From assembly GCA_003222055.1 (NCBI GenBank), contig QHUT01000087.1, positions 1 through 37,094 on the forward strand: 37,094 nt of DNA, written 5' to 3'. Positions 26,949 through 36,070 of this stretch are shown here, in pieces (positions within the stretch are counted from its first letter, which is position 1; each line of letters starts with the position of its first letter). The stretch is from Gemmatimonadota bacterium (GTDB lineage Bacteria > Gemmatimonadota > Gemmatimonadetes > Gemmatimonadales > GWC2-71-9). A program made the translations under genes and the position numbers. Under the pieces are notes generated by a model that had not been told where the DNA came from, did not search any database, and saw only the letters and a program-made list of their open reading frames with translations.

Positions 26949-27560
26949 ATGAAACGACGCTGCTGGACCGGCGATGACGCCGAGCCGTTGATGCTCGCCT
27001 ACCACGACGAGGAGTGGGGGGTCCCGCTGCACGGCGATCGGGAGCTGTTCGCCAAGCTCGTGCTCGACGGCTTCCAGGCCGGCCTCTCGTGGCGGGTGAT
27101 TCTCAACAAGCGGGCGCGCTTCCTCGAAGCGTTCGAAGGGTTCGATCCAGAGCGCATGGCGCGCTACGACCGCAAGAAAATCGGCCAGCTGCTCAGGGAT
27201 CCAGGCATCGTGCGCAACCGTCAGAAGGTCGCGGCCGCGGTGTCCAACGCGCGGGCGTTTCTCGCGTTCGAGGAGCGGGAGGGCCGCTTCGGCGTGTTCC
27301 TCTGGACCTTCGTGGGAGGCGTACCCAAGCAGAACCGGCGCCGTAGCCTGCGCGAGCTGCCCGCGCGCACGCGCGAATCCGACGCCATGAGCGACGCCCT
27401 GGTCGAGCGCGGCTTCCGCTTCGTCGGTCCGACGATCTGCTATGCGTTCATGCAGGCCGTCGGCATGGTGAACGACCACCTCATCACGTGTTTTCGTCGC
27501 GCGGAAGTCGGGCGGCTGGGCGTTCCCCCTCTCCCGAAGGGAGAGGGGGCCAGGGGGTGA
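26949..27560 (+). CDS. tag: DNA-3-methyladenine glycosylase I
   Basis: A 203-residue base-excision repair glycosylase that removes 3-methyladenine from alkylated DNA. The zinc ligands match E. coli Tag: C5 and H19 near the N-terminus and H177 and C181 in NDHLITCF. YHDEEWG, LDGFQAGLSW and GFRFVGPTICYAFMQA are family signatures. The start M-K-R-R-C-W is the family start. The last eleven residues (from about 193, P-P-L-P-K-G-E-G-A-R-G) are encoded by a hairpin repeat at 27525 onward that has replaced the natural end of the gene. It stands alone, convergent with the amidase gene. Confidence 0.95.
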   Translation: MKRRCWTGDDAEPLMLAYHDEEWGVPLHGDRELFAKLVLDGFQAGLSWRVILNKRARFLEAFEGFDPERMARYDRKKIGQLLRDPGIVRNRQKVAAAVSNARAFLAFEEREGRFGVFLWTFVGGVPKQNRRRSLRELPARTRESDAMSDALVERGFRFVGPTICYAFMQAVGMVNDHLITCFRRAEVGRLGVPPLPKGEGARG

Positions 27561-27600
27561 GGACCCTCTCCCGAAGGAAGAGGGGGTCAGGGGGTGAGGA
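27527..27600. repeat. Tandem 37-nt hairpin repeat (two copies) between tag and amidase
   Basis: Copy 1 (27527-27563) and copy 2 (27564-27600) match at 35 of 37 positions. Copy 1 contains a perfect 11-bp stem, CCCCCTCTCCC (27525-27535) and GGGAGAGGGGG (27539-27549), with a GAA loop. Copy 2 keeps the stem with one mismatch. Similar CCCTCTCCC-hairpin-GGGGTGAGG elements are widespread intergenic repeats in G+C-rich bacteria. The tag TGA (27558-27560) lies in copy 1 and the amidase TGA (27589-27587) in copy 2. It probably also ends transcription in both directions. Confidence 0.85.
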
Positions 27601-29233
27601 CCGCGGTAGCCAGGAACCGGGGCGGTCGCCGTAGCTTCGTCGCCTGCTCGAAGGCATACGCGAACTTGATCAGCCCGGCCTCGCTCCACGGGCGCCCCAC
27701 GAACGACAGCCCCACCGGCAAGCCCGCCACGTAACCCATCGGCACCGTCACATGGGGGTAGCCGGCCACGGCCGCCGGGCTGGAAAAGCTGCCGCCACCC
27801 CCCGGGTCCCCGTTCACCAGGTCGATGAGCGAGGGCGGGCCGCCCGTGGGCGCGATCAGCGCGTCGAGCTGGTGCTCGGCCATCACCGCGTCGATTCCCT
27901 GGGTGCGCGCCAGCAGGTGGTTCTTGTCGAGCGCCCGCAGGTAGTCCTGATCGGTGAGCGGACCTTTGGCCTGAGCCTGCGTGAAGATCTCCTGCCCGAA
28001 GTAGGGCATCTCCTGTCCCCTGTTGCGGTCGTTGAACGCGATCAGGTCCGCCAGCGTCTTCGCGCTCGCGCCCGGCGCCCACTCCGCGAGGTACCGGTTC
28101 AGATCCGCCTTGAATTCGTAGAGCAGCACGGCGAATTCACTGTCGTCGAACTGGCCCGCGGTGGCGATGTCGGCCGGATCGACAATCACCGCTCCGAGCC
28201 GCTTGAGCGCATCGATGGCGCTCTCCATCAGGGCGTCGGCGCCGGGGCTGTAGCCCATGAAGTGCGAGCGGCACACGCCGAGCCGCGCGCCCTTGAGCCC
28301 GGCGGGGTCGAGCGACGCGGAATAGTCCGAAGCGGAGTGGCCAGCGCTCGCCGCCGTCGCCTCGTCGCGGGGATCCACGCCTGTGAGCGCCCCGAGGAGC
28401 ACCGCCGCGTCCGCGACGGTGCGGGCCATGGGACCAGCCGTGTCCTGATTGTGTGCGATGGGGATGACCCCGGCCCGGCTCACCAGGCCCAGCGTGGGCT
28501 TGATCCCCACGATCGAGCAGCAGGTGGAGGGTGACACGATGGAACCGTCGGTCTCCGTGCCGATGGCGGCCGCGCACAGACTCGCCGCTACGGCGACCGC
28601 GGACCCCGAGCTCGACCCGGACGGCGTGCGATCGAGGGCGTAGGGGTTGCGGCATTGGCCCCCGCGCCCGCTCCAGCCGCTCGACGAGTGTGTCGAGCGG
28701 AAGTTGGCCCACTCGGACAGATTCGCTTTCCCCAGCAGCACCGCGCCCGCCCCGCGCAGCCGCTCCACCAGGAACGCGTCGCGTGGCGGCGACACGCCGA
28801 CGAGCGCGAGCGAGCCCGCCGTGCTCTGCATGCGATCCCGAGTCGCCACGTTGTCCTTCACCAGAATCGGGATGCCGTGCAACGGCCCCCGCGGTCCCTT
28901 GGCCTTGCGTTCCGCGTCGAGCGCCGCGGCCTGCGCGAGCGCGTCAGGGTTGGTCTCGAGCACCGAGCGGAGCCCGGGTCCCTTCTTGTCCATCGCCTCG
29001 ATGCGCTGCAGGTACACCACGGTGATCGAGCGGGACGTGTACTTCCCCGATGCCATCCCCGCCTGCAGCTCCGCGATGGTCGCGTCCTCGAGCTCGGGAA
29101 GGGCGGCAGGACTCACCCCGGGCGCAAGCCCGGGGATCAGCAGGCCGCCACTGACCCCGCGCGCGAGCGCGGGGATCGCGCTCATCCCGGCGTACCCCAG
29201 AAACGTCCGGCGATCGATACTCGGTCGGCTCAT
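27587..29233 (-). CDS. Amidase signature family hydrolase with Tat-type leader
   Basis: A 548-residue amidase. The N-terminus has a twin-arginine-like D-R-R-T-F-L-G followed by an Ala/Gly-rich stretch, suggesting export in folded form. The Ser-cisSer-Lys triad is K126 in ILVKDN, S208 within the GSSSGS loop (205-211) and nucleophile S231 in TETDGSI. The family cleaves linear amides, including indoleacetamide, peptide amides and nylon oligomers, and the substrate here is unknown. AGAGAGG before the ATG supports the start. The last three residues and the stop codon are encoded by the second copy of the hairpin repeat shared with tag. Confidence 0.92.
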   Translation of the reverse strand: MSRPSIDRRTFLGYAGMSAIPALARGVSGGLLIPGLAPGVSPAALPELEDATIAELQAGMASGKYTSRSITVVYLQRIEAMDKKGPGLRSVLETNPDALAQAAALDAERKAKGPRGPLHGIPILVKDNVATRDRMQSTAGSLALVGVSPPRDAFLVERLRGAGAVLLGKANLSEWANFRSTHSSSGWSGRGGQCRNPYALDRTPSGSSSGSAVAVAASLCAAAIGTETDGSIVSPSTCCSIVGIKPTLGLVSRAGVIPIAHNQDTAGPMARTVADAAVLLGALTGVDPRDEATAASAGHSASDYSASLDPAGLKGARLGVCRSHFMGYSPGADALMESAIDALKRLGAVIVDPADIATAGQFDDSEFAVLLYEFKADLNRYLAEWAPGASAKTLADLIAFNDRNRGQEMPYFGQEIFTQAQAKGPLTDQDYLRALDKNHLLARTQGIDAVMAEHQLDALIAPTGGPPSLIDLVNGDPGGGGSFSSPAAVAGYPHVTVPMGYVAGLPVGLSFVGRPWSEAGLIKFAYAFEQATKLRRPPRFLATAVLTP

Positions 29234-29274
29234 GGGCCCTCTCTCGCGTGAATGACAGGAGCTTGGCAGGCGGC

Positions 29275-29282
29275 TAAACTTG
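29275..29282 (+). promoter_or_regulatory. TAnnTTTG-like box before the DDAH-like gene
   Basis: TAAACTTG lies 28 nt upstream of the ATG at 29311, with one mismatch to TAnnTTTG. It sits in the short divergent region shared with the amidase gene. Confidence 0.3.
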
Positions 29283-29310
29283 CTGCCACCTTTGCGCGAC
29301 GGCCAGCACG

Positions 29311-30192
29311 ATGCGGGTGGGAGGACAGTCAGAGGTCGGGAGGCTCATCTCGGTCGCGGTCAAGCGCGCCGGCGACGCGTTCGGGAGCGAGGTCGAAGTC
29401 GATCGCCAATGGCGCGACCTGGGCTACACGGCACGGCCCGAGCTCGCTGCCGCCACGCCCGAGTACCAGCGGTTTCTCGCGCTCCTCGGCGCCACGGGCG
29501 TCGAGGTGCTGTGCTTCCCACCCGACGAGAGTGTCGGTCTCGACTCGCTGTACGTCCGGGACGCGTCGATCGTGTGCGACGGCGGCATGATCATCTGCAA
29601 CATGGGGAAGCCGCAGCGTCGCACCGAGCCGGCCGCGCAGGAGGCGGCGCTCCGCGCCGCCGGCGTGCCGATTCACGGCCGGATCACCGGCGACGGCCGC
29701 CTGGAGGGGGGAGACGTCTGCTGGATCGACCAGCGCACGCTGGCGGTCGGCCGCGGCTACCGGACCAACGACGCCGGCATCCGCCAGCTGCGTGACCTGG
29801 TGGCGCCGTACGTGGACGAGGTCATCGTCGTGGCGCTGCCCCATTGGCACGGGCCGGACGACGTGTTTCATCTCATGTCGATCGTGAGTCCCATCGACCA
29901 CGATCTCTTCCTCGTCTACGCACCGCTCCTCCCGGTGCCGTTCCGCCAGGCCCTGCTCGCGCGGGGCATCGAGCTGCTGGAGGTGCCGACCCCCGAGTTC
30001 GAGACGCTGGGCTGCAACGTGCTCGCGATCGCCGGGCGCGAGGTCATGATGCTCGCCGAGAACCCGGTGACCCGGGCCCGGCTGGAACGCGCGGGCGTGA
30101 CGGTGCACGAGTTTGCCGGGCGTGAGATCTGCCTCAAGGGGGGCGGCGGCCCGACCTGCCTCACCCGGCCGCTGGCGCGGCAGGCCAGGTAA
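29311..30192 (+). CDS. Dimethylarginine dimethylaminohydrolase / arginine deiminase-like enzyme
   Basis: A 293-residue guanidine-modifying enzyme of the pentein fold. Visible active-site residues are D84 in YVRD, E132-G-G-D135, H187 in DDVFHLMS and nucleophile C283 in GGGGPTCLTRPL. GGQSEVGRL at the N-terminus is also typical. Members hydrolyse arginine or N-methylated arginines to citrulline through a covalent S-alkylthiouronium intermediate; related amidinotransferases pass the amidino group on. The length and compact C-terminus fit DDAH/citrullinase types better than full arginine deiminase (inference). It is divergent from the amidase. A small lipoprotein gene follows 56 nt later. Confidence 0.88.
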   Translation: MRVGGQSEVGRLISVAVKRAGDAFGSEVEVDRQWRDLGYTARPELAAATPEYQRFLALLGATGVEVLCFPPDESVGLDSLYVRDASIVCDGGMIICNMGKPQRRTEPAAQEAALRAAGVPIHGRITGDGRLEGGDVCWIDQRTLAVGRGYRTNDAGIRQLRDLVAPYVDEVIVVALPHWHGPDDVFHLMSIVSPIDHDLFLVYAPLLPVPFRQALLARGIELLEVPTPEFETLGCNVLAIAGREVMMLAENPVTRARLERAGVTVHEFAGREICLKGGGGPTCLTRPLARQAR

Positions 30193-30215
30193 CCCCACGG
30201 CACCGCCGCCGGCCT

Positions 30216-30223
30216 TATATTGG
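30216..30223 (+). promoter_or_regulatory. TAnnTTGG promoter-like box before the small lipoprotein gene
   Basis: TATATTGG is an A/T-rich island in a G+C-rich gap, 25 nt before the ATG at 30249. A good Shine-Dalgarno site, GGAGG, lies at 30239-30243. Confidence 0.35.
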
Positions 30224-30248
30224 CACAACCCCGCTCTCGGAGGCCCGC

Positions 30249-30446
30249 ATGACGAGGACCATCCTGGCAGCCGTAGGGTTGATCGGGCTGGCCGCCTGTG
30301 GCGGTGGCAGCCACCAGACCACGAAGACCAGGGCGGCAACGCCGCCGAAGACCGAGTCCCGGGCGGCTACGGCGACCTCGCAGAAGCGCAAGGGTGCCGC
30401 CCGACGCGACACCACCACGCAGCGGAACCCCCTCACCAACCGCTAG
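30249..30446 (+). CDS. Small lipoprotein (65 aa), Thr/Arg/Lys-rich
   Basis: A very short but convincing gene. GGAGG lies five bases before the ATG and an A/T-rich promoter-like box lies further upstream. The leader ILAAVGLIGLAAC ends in a textbook lipobox with Cys17. The mature part, about 49 residues, is a hydrophilic, low-complexity tail rich in Thr, Lys, Arg and Ala (for example TKTRAATPPKTESRAAT). It would be anchored to a membrane as a flexible basic tail. No domain is recognised. It is convergent with the TPR gene of the stressosome operon, with 10 nt between the stop codons. Confidence 0.75.
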   Translation: MTRTILAAVGLIGLAACGGGSHQTTKTRAATPPKTESRAATATSQKRKGAARRDTTTQRNPLTNR

Positions 30447-30456
30447 CGGGCGACGC

Positions 30457-31748
30457 TCAAGCGGACATCGCCCGCAGCTCCGCGTCGACGCGCTCCCGCT
30501 CGACTGCTTCGCCCAGCGAGTCAAACAGCTCGCGGGCGCGCTCGAGGTAGGCGCGAGCTTCTTCTTGCTGGCCGAGCCGGCTGCGGAACAGCCCGTAAGC
30601 GTGGTACACCTGCGCTTCCGCGGCCGGTGAGCGCTCCACCGCACGGGCGAGCTCGATCGCCTGCTCGAAAAAGACGAACCCGGTCTCGTCCTGCTGAGCG
30701 CCGCGCAGCTTCCCCATCAGCGTATACGTCTGGGCCAGCCGGCCGGCCAGATTCGCCGCGATCGCCACCTGCTCCGCCCGCCGCAACTCCCCTTCGGCGT
30801 CGAGCCAATGCTCCATCTCGAGATCGAGCTCCGCGAGGTTCAAGCGGATCGCCAGTTCCAGCCCCGGGGCCCGGGGCGCTCGCTGCGCCCAGGCCAGCGC
30901 CTCCCGGTACGCGGCGGCGGCGGCGCTGTGCCTCCCCAACTGGGCGTCGAGCCGTCCCTGGGCGTCCAGCACGCGCGCCATCTCGTCGGCGCGTCCCGAC
31001 GCCTCGAACCGCTCGCGCGCGCGCCGGAGATAATCGCCGGCGCTCGCGAGATCGCCCTGCTTCCGAGCCAGCACGCCGAGCCGGCGCTCCAACCGCCCCA
31101 TTTGCCCCTCGTCACCCGACGCCTCGGCGAGGCGCAGCCCGCGGCTGTACCATGCCTGGGCGCCCCCCCACTCGCCCTGCGCGCGCGCCACATCCCCCAA
31201 TCCCTCGCATGCGGCGATCGTGCCCGCTTGATCGAACTCCGCCTCGGCCAAGGCGAACGCGCGCTGGAACTGACGCGCGCCCTCGACATACTGCCCGAGT
31301 CGGAGACACAGATACCCGAGGGCGCGCAGCGCTTCCACTTCGGGACGGCGATCCTGGAGCGCTTCCGCCACGCTGAGCGCCAGCTCATACCACGCCCGCG
31401 CCTGCGCCAACCGGCCCACCTCTTCCTCGAGCCGGCCGCCCCGGACGAGCGCGCCCACCACGCCCGCGGAGTCGCCGCGTTGCCGGGCTTCCAGTGCCTC
31501 CACGTACGTCTTGCACAGCACGTGCACGTGCTCGGCGATGCGATGCAACGCCTGCGGCAGACGGCGCCGCAGCTCGTCGGGGTCGACGCCGCGCTTGCCC
31601 AGCGTGAGGTATGGGCCGGAGCTCGACCACAAGGCCCGCTCGTCGGGGCGCGCAATGGAGATCAACAGCGCGCGCAGCGGGGCCAGGGCCTCGAGCTCGG
31701 GCATGAGCTCCAGCGCTTTTTCGACGCGCACCGGAGGGAGCGGGGAGC

Positions 31749-31752
<4 letters not shown>
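30457..31752 (-). CDS. TPR-repeat protein, last gene of stressosome/sigma-54 operon
   Basis: A 431-residue all-helical soluble protein. After an N-terminal region of about 100 residues with no recognised fold, it contains consecutive tetratricopeptide-like helix pairs (for example [32 protein letters not shown] and [19 protein letters not shown]). TPR arrays bind partner proteins. The GTG at 31752 overlaps the TGA of the enhancer-binding protein gene (GTGA), so the two are made together. I infer that it binds and modulates that activator or RsbT. No signal peptide or enzymatic motif. It resembles the TPR sensor halves found fused to regulators in some bacteria, but here the parts are separate. 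Confidence 0.85.
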
Positions 31753-33163
<1,411 letters not shown>

Positions 33164-33167
<4 letters not shown>

Positions 33168-33805
33168 CCCCTCGTCCGGGTGCCGCCCCGATAGCGAGCG
33201 ACCAGCACGAGGGCATCATCCGTGCCCTTGCCATGTCGGCTCAAGATCTGCTCGGCGAGTTGTTGCGGTGGTGTCTCGAACTGCAGCCCGTCGCTGAACC
33301 CTTCGCGGATCCCGTCGGTGGCGAAGATCAGCACGTCGCCGGCGGCGAGCGGCACGACCTGGGCGCGGACCTGTGGCAACTCGGAGCCGACGATGCCGCC
33401 GCGCGTGACGAGGCCGACGCGCGTCGGATTGGCCGACGGCGCCCCATCGCCGCGGAACAGCATGCACTCCACGTTGCCGACGCCGGCCCACGTCAGCGCG
33501 TTCTGCTGCCCGTTGGCGAACGCGAGACTCATCACCACGCCCCGCGAGCCCTTGAGCGCCCAGTGGCAACGCTGCAGCAGCGCCAGCACCGATTCGGACG
33601 CGTGCTCGTCGAGCGTGGTCACGGCCTTGCGCGCCGCGGTGGCCGCGTCCGCGCCGTGGCCGAGTCCATCCACGACCGCGATCAGCACGCCGGTGGACAC
33701 GGGCTTGACCAGGTGCAGGTCCCCGGACTGAGTCTGGCCGGGGAGCGCCGACGATGCGACACCCCAGGCGATCAGCGTCGACGCGTCCACGGACGCCTCA
33801 GGCAT
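33164..33805 (-). CDS. rsbX: RsbX-like PP2C/SpoIIE-type serine phosphatase
   Basis: A 213-residue SpoIIE/PP2C phosphatase with no sensory or RsbT-binding N-terminal region. It is therefore like RsbX, which resets the stressosome by dephosphorylating RsbR and RsbS, and unlike RsbU. Metal-binding aspartates are D46 in VVDGLGHG, D164 in [10 protein letters not shown] and D196/D197 in [12 protein letters not shown]. The start ATG at 33805 overlaps the end of rsbT by 8 nt (ATGCCTGA), and its stop overlaps the start of the enhancer-binding protein gene (ATGA). The gene order R-S-T-X matches known stressosome modules. The assignment to RsbX rests on size and position. Confidence 0.88.
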
Positions 33806-34208
33806 TCATGCGCCGCCATTTCTTCATCGTCACGGTGGTGCCCTTCCCCGCGTCGGAGACCACGTCGAAGTCGTCCATCAGGCGGCGGGCGCCGGGCAAC
33901 CCGAGACCCAGGCCCCCGGATGTGGAGTAGCCGTCCTGCATGGCGCGGGGGACGTCGCGGATCCCGGGCCCCTGGTCGCGCGCCACGACGACGACGCCTT
34001 GACGGTCGCCGTTCGCCACGACGCTGAGGGCGATTTCGCCCCGCTTGGCGTACATCAGGATGTTGCGCGCGATCTCGGAAATGGCGGCCGCGATCACCGT
34101 CTGGTCGCCGCTCGAGAATCCCGCCTCGGCGGCCAAGTCGCGCCCGCGCTGCCGCGCGGTTACGACGTCGACATCGGCGGTGATGGGGATGAGCAAGTCG
34201 TCAGCCAC
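33798..34208 (-). CDS. rsbT: RsbT-type anti-sigma/switch serine kinase
   Basis: About 136 residues, close to RsbT of Bacillus subtilis (133). The GHKL ATPase motifs are the N-box SEIARNI (E45, N49), the G1 box DQGPGI (78-83) and the G2 box GGLGLGL (98-104). In stressosomes RsbT phosphorylates RsbS and RsbR and is then released to bind a downstream target. I prefer the GTG at 34208, which overlaps the rsbS stop by 8 nt (GTGGCTGA), the same style as the next junction. The ATG at 34256 would add 16 residues and a 56-nt overlap. No RsbU-like partner is encoded nearby, so its target is open. Confidence 0.92.
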   Translation of the reverse strand: MADDLLIPITADVDVVTARQRGRDLAAEAGFSSGDQTVIAAAISEIARNILMYAKRGEIALSVVANGDRQGVVVVARDQGPGIRDVPRAMQDGYSTSGGLGLGLPGARRLMDDFDVVSDAGKGTTVTMKKWRRMNA

Positions 34209-34593
34209 GGTCGAGGCGTCCCGGTCCGCGGTCGATTCGGAGCTGGGTCTGGACATTGAGGAACGCCAGGCCTTCTTCCAGGTCGAGGGCGGTCGACACG
34301 CCCTTGAGCGTCAGCCCGAGCTGCACCATCGCGAACGCCACCTCGGGCTGGATTCCCACGATCACCGTCTCCGCCCCGCGCAGCCGGGCCATATGCGCGA
34401 TGTCCCGCAGGGTGCGGACGGCGAAGGAATCCATGACGTCGAGCGCCGTGACGTCGACGATGACGCCCCGTGCCCGAAACCGCCCCACGCGCTCGATCAA
34501 CGCCTCGCGCAGCTGCGACAGATCGGCATCGGTGAGCGCGGACTGGATGGACGCGATCAGGTAGTGACCCTGCTTCAGAATGGGAACTTCCAC
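34201..34593 (-). CDS. rsbS: RsbS-type stressosome STAS protein
   Basis: A 130-residue single STAS domain. The phosphorylation site is S56 in DVMDSFAVRTLRDIA, corresponding to Ser59 of B. subtilis RsbS. It forms the stressosome core with RsbR and holds RsbT until phosphorylated. It lies 31 nt after the rsbR stop and overlaps rsbT. The C-terminal tail beyond residue about 115 (RIDRGPGRLDRG) is longer than usual and lies over the possible upstream start of rsbT. Confidence 0.92.
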   Translation of the reverse strand: MEVPILKQGHYLIASIQSALTDADLSQLREALIERVGRFRARGVIVDVTALDVMDSFAVRTLRDIAHMARLRGAETVIVGIQPEVAFAMVQLGLTLKGVSTALDLEEGLAFLNVQTQLRIDRGPGRLDRG

Positions 34594-34624
34594 GCGCCCT
34601 CCGTCGACGGAGTGGGGTGCCGAC

Positions 34625-35533
34625 TCACGCCTTCGGGGTCAGCTCTTCCAGTGGCACAACCTTGTACCCCAGCAGCCGCTCTGCCTCCTCGATGCCTCCC
34701 TGGAGATCGCCCACCGTCGCCATCTCGCTCAAGTCGACCCCGATCGTCACGAGCGTCTGGGCGATTTCCGGCGAGAGACCCGTCACGATGACCGTCGCGC
34801 CCAACAGCCGCGACGCTTCGACCGTCTGCACCAGGTGGTTGGCGACGTTCGAGTCCATCGCCGCGACACCCGTGATGTCGATGACGACGACTTTGGCGCG
34901 GTTGGTCCGGATGGCCCGCAACAGCTGCTCGGTGAGCTGCCGCGCGCGCTGCGGATCGATGACGCCGATGATCGGCAAGATGAGCAGCCGCTCGCGCACC
35001 TGCAACACCGGCGTCGACAGCTCGCGGATCGCCTCCTGTTGCTGGCGAATGATGCGCTCGCGCTCCTGTACGAAGCCCACCGCCACCGTGTTCGCGATCC
35101 GGTTGGCGGCCGGCTCGTAGGCGTCGAGGATGCGGTTGAGCTTGTCGAAATCTTCGTGGTACTTGCCGAACAGGGAGCGGGCGAGCACGTCGCGCAACAG
35201 CAGCACGATCCCGACCACTTCGTGGGTCTCGACCCCTCGCGGGATGATGCGCTCGGACAGGTTGCGCGCGTAGGCCTGCAGGGCTTCGAACGTCCCCGTC
35301 TCCAGCGCTTCGACGTAGTTGTCGTACACCGAGGTCGCTTCGGCGAAGATTTCCTCCTCAGTCATCGCCGTGAGCAGTTGGGCGCGCGTGATGCGCCGCG
35401 CCCATTCCTCGCGCAACTGGGTTCGGTTCTGCCGGAGGTGCGCCACCAGCTCGCGCAGCAGCGCCGCGGTGGATTCCGTCTGTGCTTGGGGGTCGGGCAG
35501 CGGCGACTGTGCGTCTTTCCCTTTGGTGGCCAT
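34625..35533 (-). CDS. rsbR: RsbR-type stressosome sensor protein (N-terminal helical sensor + STAS)
   Basis: A 302-residue protein. The N-terminal half (about 20-165) is helical, like the sensory domain of RsbR paralogues, followed by a linker helix. The C-terminal STAS domain (about 175-290) starts with STPVLQVRERLLILPIIG. The two phosphosites of B. subtilis RsbRA, Thr171 and Thr205, correspond to S228 in AAMDSNVANHL and T260 in SPEIAQTLVTIGV. I see no haem or flavin signature, so the sensed stress is unknown. It is the first gene of the R-S-T-X-activator-TPR operon. GAGGAG lies 8 nt before the ATG, and a -24/-12 sigma-54 promoter lies 42 nt upstream. Confidence 0.93.
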   Translation of the reverse strand: MATKGKDAQSPLPDPQAQTESTAALLRELVAHLRQNRTQLREEWARRITRAQLLTAMTEEEIFAEATSVYDNYVEALETGTFEALQAYARNLSERIIPRGVETHEVVGIVLLLRDVLARSLFGKYHEDFDKLNRILDAYEPAANRIANTVAVGFVQERERIIRQQQEAIRELSTPVLQVRERLLILPIIGVIDPQRARQLTEQLLRAIRTNRAKVVVIDITGVAAMDSNVANHLVQTVEASRLLGATVIVTGLSPEIAQTLVTIGVDLSEMATVGDLQGGIEEAERLLGYKVVPLEELTPKA

Positions 35534-35575
35534 GGCTGGCGCTCCTCGCCCGGTCGAATGTTGCTGCGGCGCAAC

Positions 35576-35592
35576 AGCAAGGCTAGTGCCAA
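35576..35592 (-). promoter_or_regulatory. Sigma-54 (-24/-12) promoter of the stressosome operon
   Basis: Read on the minus strand the site is TTGGCAC-TAGCC-TTGCT: the invariant GG and GC are exactly 10 nt apart, and both half-sites match the consensus TTGGCAC-N5-TTGC(A/T). The start of transcription would be about 12 nt downstream, giving a leader of about 32 nt with GAGGAG at 35547-35542 before the rsbR ATG. The operon encodes its own sigma-54 activator, which suggests autoregulation. The large upstream region leaves room for enhancer sites. Confidence 0.75.
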
Positions 35593-35797
35593 CTTGTTGG
35601 AGCGGCTTGACTACTGTAACTAGTGCTGCTGAAATGCCTTACAAAGCGACTCACCGTACGAGGATGGCGTCCGTGCAACAGTTCAGGGCGCGCGGTTTCA
35701 GCATAATGCACAAAAAAAAGGCGCAGGGGAGCGAGCCACCACCGGGGCCCACTCGCCGCCGGCGCGGCGCAGTGGACGCAATCCGCGAATGGTCAGC

Positions 35798-36070
35798 TCA
35801 GTTGGCCCGCTTCCCCGCGTGCATGTCCGTGTCACGTCGTGGCGCGCCGTGTTGCGGCACCCACGCTGCCATGGGTCCCATCGCAAGACGGATGCCGCGC
35901 GCATTGACCGATCTGTGTTGTGTCGAGCGCGACGCGGCGAGCGGAATGTGGTCGGAATGCAGCATCATGCGGCATCGGCAGTACGGTGCGGTCGCACCCA
36001 CGCCACGAAGAGGAGAGCGCCGCGGGGAGCGGCGTGCGGTCCGCTCCCCGGCATGCGCTGCATCAGTCAT
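35798..36070 (-). CDS. Possible small Arg-rich protein (90 aa), doubtful
   Basis: A perfect AGGAGG (36083-36078) sits 7 nt before the ATG at 36070, the best ribosome-binding site in the window. The frame runs 90 codons and ends 265 nt upstream of rsbR. The product is rich in Arg, Ala and His, with no hydrophobic segment or known domain. Third-position G+C is clearly lower than in neighbouring genes by eye, which argues against a long-conserved gene. It begins 66 nt after the epimerase stop codon and could be a small co-transcribed gene, a leader peptide or chance. Confidence 0.28.
   Translation of the reverse strand: MTDAAHAGERTARRSPRRSPLRGVGATAPYCRCRMMLHSDHIPLAASRSTQHRSVNARGIRLAMGPMAAWVPQHGAPRRDTDMHAGKRAN
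36023..36050. terminator. 10-bp perfect hairpin, possible factor-dependent terminator
   Basis: CGGGGAGCGG (36023-36032) and CCGCTCCCCG (36041-36050) form a perfect 10-bp G+C-rich stem with an 8-nt loop. It lies about 90 nt after the epimerase stop on the minus strand. There is no T-run directly behind it, so it is not a classical intrinsic terminator. It also overlaps the doubtful small frame. Confidence 0.35.

Noticed and set aside
29260-29285. CTTGGCAGG...ACTTGCT as a sigma-54 promoter of the DDAH-like gene
   Set aside because: The possible GG and GC pairs are 8, 11 or 15 nt apart, never 10.
30216-30234. TTGGCAC followed by CCGCTC as a second sigma-54 promoter before the small lipoprotein gene
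   Set aside because: The GG to GC spacing is 9, not 10, and the -12 half lacks TTGC. The overlapping TATATTGG box is a simpler explanation.
35710-35760. Intrinsic terminator at the T8 run on the minus strand
   Set aside because: Only a 5-bp stem (GCGAG/CTCGC) is found and it lies 11 nt away from the T run, so a classical terminator is not supported.
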